A stretch of DNA of 64,000 nucleotides, from NCBI GenBank assembly GCA_030428865.1, contig JAUIEK010000001.1, forward strand, positions 1 to 64,000. The letters run 5' to 3'. The notes below the pieces were generated by a model. The model saw nothing but the letters and a program-made list of their open reading frames with translations. It ran no database searches and had not been told where the DNA came from. The translations under genes and the position numbers were made by a program. Shown here piece by piece: positions 53,174-61,826 of this stretch. The DNA is from Bacteroidia bacterium (lineage in GTDB: Bacteria; Bacteroidota; Bacteroidia; Flavobacteriales; Flavobacteriaceae). The stretch's first letter is position 1. Each line of letters begins with the position of its first letter.

Positions 53174-53181
53174 CAAAAATA
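53174..53181 (-). promoter_or_regulatory. Candidate -7 box (TATTTTTG) for prs-rplY
   Basis: Minus-strand match to TAnnTTTG, 35 bp before the prs ATG. Confidence 0.45.
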
Positions 53182-53238
53182 AATTTATTTTGTGAGTTTT
53201 TCAGAATCATTTACAGTCTTTACAAGAAAATATTTTCA

Positions 53239-53246
53239 TAGATTTG
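53239..53246 (+). promoter_or_regulatory. Candidate -7 box (TAGATTTG) for tRNA-Leu
   Basis: Matches TAnnTTTG and ends 11 bp before the tRNA 5' end, the spacing expected for a transcript beginning just before the tRNA. Confidence 0.55.
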
Positions 53247-53257
53247 CAGTCCTACTA

Positions 53258-53341
53258 GCCAAAGTGGTGGAATTGGTAGACACGTTGGATTCAAAATCCA
53301 ATGCTGGCAACAGCGTGTGGGTTCGAGTCCCACCTTTGGTA
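53258..53341 (+). tRNA. tRNA-Leu (CAA)
   Basis: 84-nt class II tRNA: acceptor GCCAAAG/CTTTGGT with a terminal G-U, D-loop GGTGGAATTGGTAGACAC, anticodon loop TTCAAAA (anticodon CAA), long variable arm GCTGGCAACAGC, T-loop GGTTCGAGTCC, discriminator A. Confidence 0.95.
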
Positions 53342-53342
53342 C

Positions 53343-53367
53343 AAAGCTGCTTAAAAGCAGCTTTTTT
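53343..53367 (+). terminator. Intrinsic terminator after tRNA-Leu
   Basis: Arms AAAGCTGCTT and AAGCAGCTTT around AA, followed by more T; it starts 2 bp after the tRNA. Confidence 0.9.
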
Positions 53368-53401
53368 GCTTCTATTTATGCTTTCAAACCAAAGGCTTTT
53401 C

Positions 53402-53409
53402 TATATTTG
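53402..53409 (+). promoter_or_regulatory. Candidate -7 box (TATATTTG) for the HupE/UreJ gene
   Basis: Matches TAnnTTTG, 23 bp before the ATG at 53433. Confidence 0.45.
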
Positions 53410-53432
53410 AAAGATTCTAAATCAATATTTCA

Positions 53433-54014
53433 ATGGATAATTTTATTCTTTACTTTAAAATGGGACTAAATCATGTGCTCGATTTTAGTGCTTATGATCA
53501 TATTCTATTTTTAATTGTTTTATCTGTAGTTTATAGCTTTAACCAATGGAAAAAAGCACTTTGGTTAATTACCTTTTTTACGATTGGTCATTCTATAACT
53601 CTGGCCTTAGCGGCTTATAACATTATCAATGTAAGTATCAATTTAGTTGAGTTTCTAATTCCTGTAACTATTTTTGCTACTGCTTTTATGAATATTATTC
53701 GCGCCAATAAAGCTTCTTCTGGAAAAGAACAACTCAATTTGTTTTTCGCACTACTTTTTGGCTTGGTTCATGGCTTAGGGTTCTCTAACTACTTTCGATT
53801 GATGATTGGTAAAGAAGAAGATAAAATTTTTCCCCTTATAGAATTTGCTTTAGGCATAGAGGTTTCTCAAATAATTATTGTGTTAGCTATATTAATTGTT
53901 GCGGCACTTCTACAAGGCTTTTTTAGAGTTTCAAAAAAAGATTGGGTATTGGTTTGTTCTGCCGTCGTATTAGGAATTACAATCCCTATGATTCAAGAGC
54001 GTATATTTTGGTAA
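53433..54014 (+). CDS. HupE/UreJ family membrane protein
   Basis: A 193-aa protein with six membrane helices. GLNHVLDFSAYDHILFL at the start, FTIGHSITLAL and FGLVHGLGFSNYF carry the conserved His residues of HupE/UreJ proteins, which can transport nickel or cobalt in hydrogenase and urease systems. No hydrogenase or urease genes lie here, so the metal and purpose are unknown. Confidence 0.87.
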   Translation: MDNFILYFKMGLNHVLDFSAYDHILFLIVLSVVYSFNQWKKALWLITFFTIGHSITLALAAYNIINVSINLVEFLIPVTIFATAFMNIIRANKASSGKEQLNLFFALLFGLVHGLGFSNYFRLMIGKEEDKIFPLIEFALGIEVSQIIIVLAILIVAALLQGFFRVSKKDWVLVCSAVVLGITIPMIQERIFW

Positions 54015-54045
54015 AACCTTAACGACGCATTTTCTTATTTCTGTG

Positions 54046-54053
54046 TACTTTTG
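54046..54053 (+). promoter_or_regulatory. Candidate -7 box (TACTTTTG) for the deaminase unit
   Basis: Matches TAnnTTTG and ends 6 bp before the ATG at 54060. Confidence 0.35.
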
Positions 54054-54059
54054 CTGCCT

Positions 54060-54482
54060 ATGGATTTGAAACAGCTTAAATATGACAAAGCTTACTTACG
54101 CATGGCTTATGAGTGGGGTAAATTATCACATTGTAAAAGAAAACAGGTAGGCGCACTTATTGTAAAAGAAAGGATGATTATTTCTGATGGTTACAATGGT
54201 ACTCCAACAGGTTTTGATAATTGTTGTGAAGATGAAGATGGCATTACTAAGTGGGAAGTACTTCACGCAGAAGCAAATGCAATCTTAAAAGTAGCAGGCT
54301 CTACTCAGTCTTCTCAAGGAGCTACTTTGTATATTACGCTATCTCCTTGTAAAGAATGTAGTAAGCTAATTCATCAAGCAGGAATAAAACGTGTGGTTTA
54401 CTCTCAAGCATACAAAGACACAAGTGGTTTAGATTTTTTAGAAAAAGCAGGTGTAGAACTTTTACATGTACCTAATGAATAA
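54060..54482 (+). CDS. Deoxycytidylate deaminase (ComEB-like)
   Basis: Deaminates dCMP to dUMP for thymidylate synthesis. In the 140-aa protein zinc is bound by H69 (HAEANAIL, with E71 catalytic) and C97/C100 (SPCKEC). The insert SDGYNGTPTGFDNCCEDEDG is typical of dCMP deaminases. The ATG at 54060 was chosen; its stop overlaps the S41 protease start by 8 bp. Confidence 0.92.
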   Translation: MDLKQLKYDKAYLRMAYEWGKLSHCKRKQVGALIVKERMIISDGYNGTPTGFDNCCEDEDGITKWEVLHAEANAILKVAGSTQSSQGATLYITLSPCKECSKLIHQAGIKRVVYSQAYKDTSGLDFLEKAGVELLHVPNE

Positions 54483-56040
54483 GAAAAATCTCCCTATATA
54501 TTTATCATTAGCTACCATTTTCGGAATCCTAATTGGCACCTTTTTTAGTGGTGGAGAAGCCTTTACACTCAACTCAAATACTTCTAACGAAGCAAAAATT
54601 AAACGATTGCTAGAATACATTGAAAGAGATTATGTTGATGATGTAAATACAGAAGATTTACTAGATGAGGCCATTACTCAAATGTTAGGAAAACTAGACC
54701 CTCACTCTGTTTATATTCCAAAAGAAAGCTTACAGGCAATTACAGAAAATATGCAAGGAAACTTTGTAGGGATTGGGGTTCAGTTTCGAATCATAAATGA
54801 CTCCATTACAGTTATCCAACCTATAAAAGGAGGACCAAGTATTCAGGCTGGAATTAAAGCAGGTGATCGTATTCTAATTGCAAATAATGACACACTGTAT
54901 GGTAAGAAGTTAGCCAGTTCTCAAGTTCCTAAGTTTTTAAAAGGAGAGCCTAATACAACAGTATCTCTTCAGATATATCGTAAAACCAATGATTCTTTAT
55001 TTACAGTTGAACTTGTAAGAAATAAGGTTAATATTAAAAGTGTTGACCTTGCCTATATGCTTAACGATCACATTGGTTATATAAAACTAGATCGTTTTGC
55101 CAGAAATACGTATTCTGAATTTAAAGCTGCTCTAAATAAGCTTTTAGACCAAGGAATGAAAAATTTAGTGCTTGATTTAAGAGGAAATGGTGGTGGATAC
55201 ATTGATATGGCAACAAGCATTTTAGATGAGTTTTTGGAGGACGGCAAGCTGATGGTTTACACCAAAAACAACAAAGGAGCAATTCAAAAATCATTTGCTA
55301 CTGATAAGGGTGATTTTGAAAAGGGCAATTTATATGTTTTAATTGATGAAAGCTCAGCTTCTGCATCAGAAATTGTAGCGGGTGCTCTACAAGACAATGA
55401 TAAAGGAACTATTATTGGGCGGAGATCTTTTGGTAAAGGATTAGTTCAGGTTGAAATGGGTTTGGGAGATGGATCTGCTGTGCGGCTTACAACAGCAAGA
55501 TATTATACGCCAACAGGTAGATCAATTCAAAGACCTTATGATAAAAATGGAGATAACAGCTACTATAAAGATTATCAAAATAGAATTCAAAGCGGCGAGT
55601 TAGTTAATGAAAATAACATTCCCGTTGCAGATTCTCTACAATTTAAAACACCAAAGGGAAAAGTTGTTTATGGAGGTGGCGGAATTATTCCTGATGTCTT
55701 TGTGGCTATTGACACAACTTCGTATCTAGGTAATTTCTATTTCAGAACGGCTAATAGTTTTGCTTTTGATTATGTAGACAGCAATCGAAAAAAATTAACA
55801 AGTCAGTGGAAAATAGATGATTTTCTCAAAAATTTTGATGCAAGCAATACTGTTTTTAACGAATATCTTAGCGGGATTAAGGACTTAAATCCTTCATATA
55901 AAACGCAAATTGTTTTAAAAAAATATGTAAAAGCTTCTATTGCTAATGAGCTTTTTGGCGATGTTGGTATGTACAAAGTGCTACATTTAGACGATAAGAT
56001 GATTCAAAAAGTCTTAGAGTTGGACAGTAAACAGGAATAG
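54475..56040 (+). CDS. S41 family C-terminal processing peptidase
   Basis: A 521-aa periplasmic protease. N-terminal anchor/signal (about 6-25), a CTP N-terminal helical part, PDZ domain (about 95-170) and S41 catalytic domain with DESSASASE (291-299, nucleophile Ser) and FGKG (K321). Length fits bacterial CTPs. The ATG at 54475 overlaps the deaminase by 8 bp; an earlier ATG at 54466 is possible. Two further ORFs in this run (lpxH) follow closely. Confidence 0.93.
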   Translation: MNKKNLPIYLSLATIFGILIGTFFSGGEAFTLNSNTSNEAKIKRLLEYIERDYVDDVNTEDLLDEAITQMLGKLDPHSVYIPKESLQAITENMQGNFVGIGVQFRIINDSITVIQPIKGGPSIQAGIKAGDRILIANNDTLYGKKLASSQVPKFLKGEPNTTVSLQIYRKTNDSLFTVELVRNKVNIKSVDLAYMLNDHIGYIKLDRFARNTYSEFKAALNKLLDQGMKNLVLDLRGNGGGYIDMATSILDEFLEDGKLMVYTKNNKGAIQKSFATDKGDFEKGNLYVLIDESSASASEIVAGALQDNDKGTIIGRRSFGKGLVQVEMGLGDGSAVRLTTARYYTPTGRSIQRPYDKNGDNSYYKDYQNRIQSGELVNENNIPVADSLQFKTPKGKVVYGGGGIIPDVFVAIDTTSYLGNFYFRTANSFAFDYVDSNRKKLTSQWKIDDFLKNFDASNTVFNEYLSGIKDLNPSYKTQIVLKKYVKASIANELFGDVGMYKVLHLDDKMIQKVLELDSKQE

Positions 56041-56053
56041 TGTTTATTTGTGT

Positions 56054-56818
56054 ATGATTTCGATAAAGACAAAACCATCTTACAAGGTTTATTTTGCTTC
56101 CGATCAGCATTTTGGAGCGCCTACATCAGAAGCAAGTCTTCCTAGAGAGAAAAAGTTTGTAAAATGGCTAGATCAAATAAAACAAGATGCTGAAGCTATT
56201 TTTCTTTTAGGCGATCTTTTTGATTTTTGGTTTGAATACAAGAAAGTAGTTCCTAAAGGTTTTGTAAGGGTTTTAGGTAAGCTAGCAGAAATAAGAGATT
56301 TAGGGATTCCTATTTACTTTTTTGTAGGAAATCATGACTTGTGGATGAATGATTACTTCCAAAAAGAATTAAACATTCCCGTTTACCACAAACCACAAGA
56401 GTTTTTGATTAACAATAAAATATTTCTCATTGGTCATGGCGATGGTTTGGGCCCTGGCGACAAAGGCTATAAACGAATGAAAAAGGTGTTTACCTTTCCT
56501 CCATTTAAATGGTTGTTCCGCTGGCTTCATCCTGATTTAGGTGTGCGATTGGGACAATATATGTCTGTTAAAAACAAGATGATTTCTGGTGATGAAGATG
56601 CTACATTTTTAGGAGAAGAAAACGAATGGTTAGTTCAATATTGTAAAAGGAAGCTAAAGCAAAAACAATATGATTTTTTTGTGTTCGGGCATAGACATTT
56701 ACCTCTAGAAATTTCACTATCCGAAAAAAGTAAATATATTAATCTGGGCGATTGGATAACTTATTTTACTTATGGTGTTTTTGACAACACTTTTTCTTTA
56801 GAATCTTTTAACGATTGA
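56054..56818 (+). CDS. lpxH: UDP-2,3-diacylglucosamine diphosphatase
   Basis: Metallophosphoesterase that makes lipid X in lipid A synthesis. The 254-aa protein has all family motifs: D17-x-H19 (SDQH), GD54 (LLGDLFDFWFE), GN93-H94-D, GH128GDG and GH213-x-H215. The ATG at 56054 gives the best start; TTG at 56048 is rejected. It follows the S41 gene by 13 bp. Confidence 0.9.
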   Translation: MISIKTKPSYKVYFASDQHFGAPTSEASLPREKKFVKWLDQIKQDAEAIFLLGDLFDFWFEYKKVVPKGFVRVLGKLAEIRDLGIPIYFFVGNHDLWMNDYFQKELNIPVYHKPQEFLINNKIFLIGHGDGLGPGDKGYKRMKKVFTFPPFKWLFRWLHPDLGVRLGQYMSVKNKMISGDEDATFLGEENEWLVQYCKRKLKQKQYDFFVFGHRHLPLEISLSEKSKYINLGDWITYFTYGVFDNTFSLESFND

Positions 56819-56840
56819 AACAACTTATAAACTAACAAAT

Positions 56841-56861
56841 TAGCTTTAACCTATCTTTAAC
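56841..56861 (+). repeat. Two phased TAkCTTTAAC repeats before the Bat operon
   Basis: TAGCTTTAAC at 56841 and TATCTTTAAC at 56852 are 11 bp apart, one helical turn, and lie about 25-45 bp upstream of the -7 box at 56884. Confidence 0.45.
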
Positions 56862-56883
56862 AACGATAAAATTGCTAAAATTG

Positions 56884-56891
56884 TAGCTTTG
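56884..56891 (+). promoter_or_regulatory. Candidate -7 box (TAGCTTTG) for the Bat operon
   Basis: Matches TAnnTTTG, 41 bp before the MoxR ATG at 56933. Confidence 0.45.
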
Positions 56892-56932
56892 TTTCCCTAA
56901 TTATTTACTGATAATAAAATACATTATTTACA

Positions 56933-57922
56933 ATGGATATAGATGTTCGAGCCATAAATGAAAAAATTGCAATAGAAAGTGCTTTTGTAGATGCCTTAAC
57001 AAACGAAATGAACAAGGTAATTGTTGGGCAAAATCAAATGATCGAAAGGCTTTTAATAGGATTGCTAGGAAATGGTCATATTTTGCTTGAAGGAGTTCCT
57101 GGATTAGCAAAAACATTAGCTATCAATACATTATCAAAAGCTGTTCAAGGTACGTTTAGCCGAATTCAGTTTACTCCTGATTTGTTACCTGCAGATGTTG
57201 TGGGAACCATGATCTACAACATAAAAGAGAATGATTTTTCTATTAAGAAAGGTCCTATTTTCGCCAACTTTGTATTGGCAGATGAGATTAACAGAGCACC
57301 AGCAAAAGTGCAATCAGCATTGTTAGAAGCTATGCAAGAGCGGCAAATTACTATTGGTGATGATACTTTTCCTTTGCAAGAGCCTTTTTTGGTAATGGCT
57401 ACTCAAAACCCTGTTGAGCAAGAAGGAACCTATCCTTTACCAGAAGCCCAAGTAGATCGTTTTATGTTAAAAGCCGTTATTGATTATCCTAAATTAGAAG
57501 ATGAGCAGCTAATTATGCGACAGAATCTAAAAGGAGAGTTCTCAAGTGTAAATCCTGTTATTTCTATTGATCAAATTATTAAGGCAAGAGAGGCTGTTAA
57601 TGAAGTATACATGGATGAAAAAATTGAAAAATACATTCTAGATATCATCTTCGCTACTCGTTATCCAGAGAAATATAACCTTTCAAAATTACAAGGTTTA
57701 ATTAGCTTTGGAGCTTCTCCTAGAGGAAGTATTAATTTGGCTAAAGCAGCTAAATGTTACGCATTTATAAAAAGAAGAGGCTATGTAATTCCAGAAGATG
57801 TAAGAGCCGTAGTTTATGATGTATTACGACACAGAATTGGTATTACCTATGAAGCAGAGGCTGAAAATGTAACTTCTGTTGATATTATTAACTCTATCAT
57901 CAACGAAATTGAAGTGCCTTAA
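56933..57922 (+). CDS. MoxR family AAA+ ATPase
   Basis: A 329-aa ATPase with Walker A GVPGLAKT (54-61), Walker B VLADEINRAPAKVQ and sensor TQNPVEQEGTYPLPEAQ. MoxR proteins act as chaperones for VWA-domain partners; the downstream DUF58, BatA and BatB genes supply such partners. First gene of the Bat operon, 55 bp before the DUF58 gene. Confidence 0.95.
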   Translation: MDIDVRAINEKIAIESAFVDALTNEMNKVIVGQNQMIERLLIGLLGNGHILLEGVPGLAKTLAINTLSKAVQGTFSRIQFTPDLLPADVVGTMIYNIKENDFSIKKGPIFANFVLADEINRAPAKVQSALLEAMQERQITIGDDTFPLQEPFLVMATQNPVEQEGTYPLPEAQVDRFMLKAVIDYPKLEDEQLIMRQNLKGEFSSVNPVISIDQIIKAREAVNEVYMDEKIEKYILDIIFATRYPEKYNLSKLQGLISFGASPRGSINLAKAAKCYAFIKRRGYVIPEDVRAVVYDVLRHRIGITYEAEAENVTSVDIINSIINEIEVP

Positions 57923-57977
57923 AATTAACTTCTAGCACCTAGTAGTTAGCTCATTGCTAATAGCAAACAGCCAAATA

Positions 57978-58847
57978 ATGGATACCAAAGAGATATTAAA
58001 AAAAGTTCGGAAAATTGAGATTAAGACCAAGCGGTTGTCAGATCACGTTTTTGGAGGTGAGTATCATTCTACCTTTAAAGGTCGTGGTATGACGTTTTCT
58101 GAAGTGAGGCAATATCAATTTGGAGATGATGTGCGATCAATTGATTGGAATGTAACGGCTCGGTACAATGAACCTTATGTAAAAGTTTTTGAAGAAGAAC
58201 GGGAATTAACCATGATGTTAATGGTAGATGTATCGGGTTCAGAACTTTTTGGAACGGCTCATCAATTTAAAAAAGATACCGTTACAGAAATTGCCGCTAC
58301 ACTAGCTTTCTCTGCTATTCAGAATAACGATAAAGTTGGGTTAATTCTTTTTTCTGATCAAATAGAATTGTTCATTCCGCCTAAAAAAGGGAAAAGTCAT
58401 GTACTCCGAATTATTCGCGAATTAATTGAGTTTTCTCCTAAAAGTAGAAAAACAAATATCGCCGAGGCTTTTCGATTTTTATCCAATGTGCTAAAAAAGA
58501 AAGCAATTGTATTTATGTTATCCGACTTTATGGATGATGATTACGAAAAAACATTGAAAATAGCTGGAAACAAGCATGATATAACAGGTATTAGAGTATA
58601 CGATAAACACGATGAGGAAATTCCCAATATTGGTGTAGTGCCTATGCTTGATGCAGAAACCAGAAAAGTTCAGTTTATAAACACCTCATCAAAAAAAACA
58701 AGAATGCAATACAAGGCAAATGCCTTACAACTAAGAGATTATTATTATCAAACGTTTAAAAAAAGTGGAGCAGGAATTATCAATTCCAGAGTAGATGAAA
58801 ATTATGTAACCAAGCTACTGGGATACTTTAAACAAAAGGGAGTATAG
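57978..58847 (+). CDS. DUF58 domain protein (VWA-like)
   Basis: A 289-aa cytosolic protein with GRGMTFSEVRQYQFGDDVRSIDWN (37-60, the DUF58 core) and a VWA-like MIDAS DVSGS (84-88). It regularly pairs with MoxR. The ATG at 57978 (MDTKEI) was preferred over the ATG/TTG upstream that fall in the leader. The next gene starts 5 bp after the stop. Confidence 0.9.
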   Translation: MDTKEILKKVRKIEIKTKRLSDHVFGGEYHSTFKGRGMTFSEVRQYQFGDDVRSIDWNVTARYNEPYVKVFEEERELTMMLMVDVSGSELFGTAHQFKKDTVTEIAATLAFSAIQNNDKVGLILFSDQIELFIPPKKGKSHVLRIIRELIEFSPKSRKTNIAEAFRFLSNVLKKKAIVFMLSDFMDDDYEKTLKIAGNKHDITGIRVYDKHDEEIPNIGVVPMLDAETRKVQFINTSSKKTRMQYKANALQLRDYYYQTFKKSGAGIINSRVDENYVTKLLGYFKQKGV

Positions 58848-58852
58848 AGATT

Positions 58853-59773
58853 ATGAAGAAGTTTGTATTAATAGGTTGTCTTTTAATAGTAGGCATCAAG
58901 GTATCTAGTCAAACAGTACGTGCAGAGGTTGATACAACTAGTATTAGAATTGGAGAGCAGTTTACCTACACGTTAACTGTGAGCGATACAGCAAATGTTA
59001 TCCTGCCAAAGTTAAATGACCTTAAAAGCCTAGAAATTGTAGATTCCACTCAAGTTGATACCATAAAAACCAGCTTGATTAGAAAGTTTATTTTAACTGG
59101 ATTTGATAGTGGTGCTTTTTATATTCCTAGACAACAAGTTTTTATAAGAAACAAAGCTTTTTTAACGGATTCCATTCTAATTAATGTAGCTACTGTTCCT
59201 ATTGATACAACCAAAGTTAAAATGTTTGAGATCAAATCAATTAAAGAAGAGCCGCTTATTTTTGATGATTACAAACACTATCTTATTTGGGGACTTGTTG
59301 CGCTTGCTATTATTGTTTTACTCATATACTTAATCAAGACAAGAAAAAAATCAAAACCGCAAGAAAAAACAATTGTTGTTACACAGACTCCGCTTGAAAT
59401 AGCATTGGATCAATTGTCTGAATTAGATAAAAAGTTACTTTGGCAAAACAATTCAATCAAGGAATTTTATAGTGAACTGACAGAAATTGTTAGAAACTAT
59501 ATCGAGAGTGAATTGCAAATTTCTGCATTAGAACAAACAACAGATGAATTAATTTCTGTTCTATCTGATTTTGTAACGGCTAAAACAATTGATACGAATC
59601 AGTCAGTTATCAACAAACTAAAGGCATTGTTACAGGAAGCTGACTTGGTAAAATTTGCAAAATCGAAACCATTAGCCAACGAAATAGAAGAAGACCGAAA
59701 AGATGCAGAAGAAGTGATACAAAACTTAAAAGCAACATTAAAAGAAGAAGAAAACAATGATGAATTGGGATAA
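58853..59773 (+). CDS. Small BatD-like membrane protein of the Bat operon
   Basis: A 306-aa protein: signal peptide ending in SSQ (about 1-20), a periplasmic beta domain (RIGEQFTYTLTVSD, FDSGAFYIPRQ) like the first domain of BatD, one membrane helix (about 142-163) and a helical cytoplasmic tail with Lys/Glu. The shape fits the BatD-like or DUF4381-like proteins found between DUF58 and BatA. Its end overlaps the BatA start. Confidence 0.75.
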   Translation: MKKFVLIGCLLIVGIKVSSQTVRAEVDTTSIRIGEQFTYTLTVSDTANVILPKLNDLKSLEIVDSTQVDTIKTSLIRKFILTGFDSGAFYIPRQQVFIRNKAFLTDSILINVATVPIDTTKVKMFEIKSIKEEPLIFDDYKHYLIWGLVALAIIVLLIYLIKTRKKSKPQEKTIVVTQTPLEIALDQLSELDKKLLWQNNSIKEFYSELTEIVRNYIESELQISALEQTTDELISVLSDFVTAKTIDTNQSVINKLKALLQEADLVKFAKSKPLANEIEEDRKDAEEVIQNLKATLKEEENNDELG

Positions 59774-60767
59774 TTTTGAGTTTCACAATCCTTCGTTTTT
59801 ATGGCTACTATTAATTGTGCCATTACTTGCTGTATGGTATTTTTTTGTTCGTAAAAAAGATACTGCGCACCTTACCATTTCTTCTGTGAAATCTTTTGGG
59901 CAAAAAACATCTATTTTACCTAAACTCCGGTTTGTTCTTTATGTACTCCGTTTACTAGCAATCAGTTTTATCATCATTGCTTTAGCAAGACCTAGAAATG
60001 TTTCTATTAGTAAAAAAACAAAATCCAATCGAGGGATTGATATTGTAATGGCTATTGATGTTTCTGCAAGTATGCTTGCAAAAGACTTAAAACCAAATCG
60101 ATTAGAAGCACTAAAAACAGTTGCTACTAATTTTGTTAATAGAAGACCAAACGATAGAATAGGAATTGTGGTTTATGCAGGCGAAAGTTTTACGCAAACT
60201 CCTATTACAAGTGATAAAAGCATTGTAAAAAGAACCATTTCTGAAATAAAATGGGGGCAATTAGATGGCGGAACGGCAATTGGAATGGGTCTAGGTTCCG
60301 CCGTAAATCGACTAAAAGATAGTAAAGCGAAGAGTAAAGTTATCATTCTCCTTACAGACGGAGTAAACAACTCCGGTTTTATTGACCCTAAAACGGCTAC
60401 AGATCTTGCCAAAGAACTCAATATTAAAGTTTATACAATTGGTATTGGAACTAACGGCATGGCTGATTTTCCTTATAGCAGAGATCCAAGAACAGGCCAA
60501 TTAAGATTTACCAAGCAACAAGTAGAAATAGATGAGGATTTGTTGCAACACATTGCCAATCAAACCGAAGGGAAATACTTTAGAGCAACCAATAATACAA
60601 GCCTGCAATCTATTTATGATGAAATTGACACATTAGAAAAAACCAAAATAGAAGAGTTTAAGTACTACAATTACCAAGAAAAATATCGATTACTCATTTT
60701 TGTTGCTCTTGGTCTTTTGGTACTTGAGTTTATAGTAAAAAACACATTATTCAAAAGCTTTATATAA
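59757..60767 (+). CDS. batA: VWA domain membrane protein BatA
   Basis: A 336-aa protein with two N-terminal membrane helices (about 14-31, 58-77), a VWA domain with MIDAS DVSAS (101-105) and a C-terminal helix (about 313-330). First of the two VWA proteins of the aerotolerance operon; they are thought to act in the periplasm in stress resistance. The ATG pair at 59757/59760 overlaps the preceding gene by 14-17 bp. BatB starts directly after its stop. Confidence 0.9.
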   Translation: MMNWDNFEFHNPSFLWLLLIVPLLAVWYFFVRKKDTAHLTISSVKSFGQKTSILPKLRFVLYVLRLLAISFIIIALARPRNVSISKKTKSNRGIDIVMAIDVSASMLAKDLKPNRLEALKTVATNFVNRRPNDRIGIVVYAGESFTQTPITSDKSIVKRTISEIKWGQLDGGTAIGMGLGSAVNRLKDSKAKSKVIILLTDGVNNSGFIDPKTATDLAKELNIKVYTIGIGTNGMADFPYSRDPRTGQLRFTKQQVEIDEDLLQHIANQTEGKYFRATNNTSLQSIYDEIDTLEKTKIEEFKYYNYQEKYRLLIFVALGLLVLEFIVKNTLFKSFI

Positions 60768-61826
60768 ATGTCAGAATTGTATCGAATAGAAGAACCTATT
60801 TACTTTTACTTGCTTATTGCCGTTCCTGCAATAGTGCTGGTTTTTCTTTTGGTCTTTCTTTGGAAAAAACGAGCTCAAAAACGATTTGCCAATGAAGAAG
60901 TGTTACAACAATTGGCTCCTAACAGTTCTGTTTTTAAGTCTGTTATAAAGCTCATTTTTTTGTGTCTAGGTATTGCTTTTTTAGTGCTTGCTCTGGCAAA
61001 TCCAAAAATGGGGACACAACTGAAAACCTTAAAAAGAGAAGGTGTAGATGTTGTATTTGCCTTGGATGTTTCAAAAAGTATGTTGGCAGAAGACATTGCT
61101 CCTAACCGGCTGGAAAAAGCAAAGCAAATTATCTCTAGAATAATTGATAAATTAGGAAGTGATCGAGTAGGTGTTATTGTATATGCAGGCAACGCATATC
61201 CACTACTTCCTATTACAACTGATCATGCAGCGGCAAAAATGTTCTTACAAAATGCCAATCCAGATATGGTTTCTAGTCAAGGAACAGCTATAAATGAGGC
61301 GCTACAGCTAGCCAAGTCTTACTACAATGATGATGAGCAAACCAATCGTTTTTTAATTATCATTTCTGATGGTGAAGATCATCAAGAAGATACTATTGAC
61401 GAAGCAAAAGCAATGTCTGATGAGGGAATAAAAGTGTACACAGTAGGTGTTGGTCAAGAAAAAGGAAGTAGAATTCCTTTAAAAGTTAACGGATCTCTTA
61501 TTGGCTACAAAAAAAATAGCAAAGGAGAAACCGTATTAACGCAAAGAAAGCCAGACGTTTTAAAAGCAATTGCCGATGCTGCAAATGGCACATACATTGA
61601 TGGAAATCTAACTGAAAAACCTGTAGAGGCCATTGAAGAAATTATTGGAACTGCTCAAAAAAGTGAGTTTGAAACTAAACAGTTTTCTGATTATAAAGAT
61701 CAGTTTCAATGGTTTTTAGGTATTAGTTTACTTTTCTTACTACTAGATGTATTCTTTTTAGAGAAGAAAACAAAATGGTTACGTAAAGTTGACTTGTTTA
61801 ACGAAGAAAATGCAAAAGAATCATGA
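60768..61826 (+). CDS. batB: VWA domain membrane protein BatB
   Basis: A 352-aa paralogue of BatA with the same layout: helices at about 12-32 and 60-78, MIDAS DVSKS (100-104), and a C-terminal helix (about 317-335). ISDGEDH and TVGVGQEKGSRIP are VWA motifs. Zero-base gap to BatA, 4-bp overlap with BatC. Confidence 0.9.
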   Translation: MSELYRIEEPIYFYLLIAVPAIVLVFLLVFLWKKRAQKRFANEEVLQQLAPNSSVFKSVIKLIFLCLGIAFLVLALANPKMGTQLKTLKREGVDVVFALDVSKSMLAEDIAPNRLEKAKQIISRIIDKLGSDRVGVIVYAGNAYPLLPITTDHAAAKMFLQNANPDMVSSQGTAINEALQLAKSYYNDDEQTNRFLIIISDGEDHQEDTIDEAKAMSDEGIKVYTVGVGQEKGSRIPLKVNGSLIGYKKNSKGETVLTQRKPDVLKAIADAANGTYIDGNLTEKPVEAIEEIIGTAQKSEFETKQFSDYKDQFQWFLGISLLFLLLDVFFLEKKTKWLRKVDLFNEENAKES

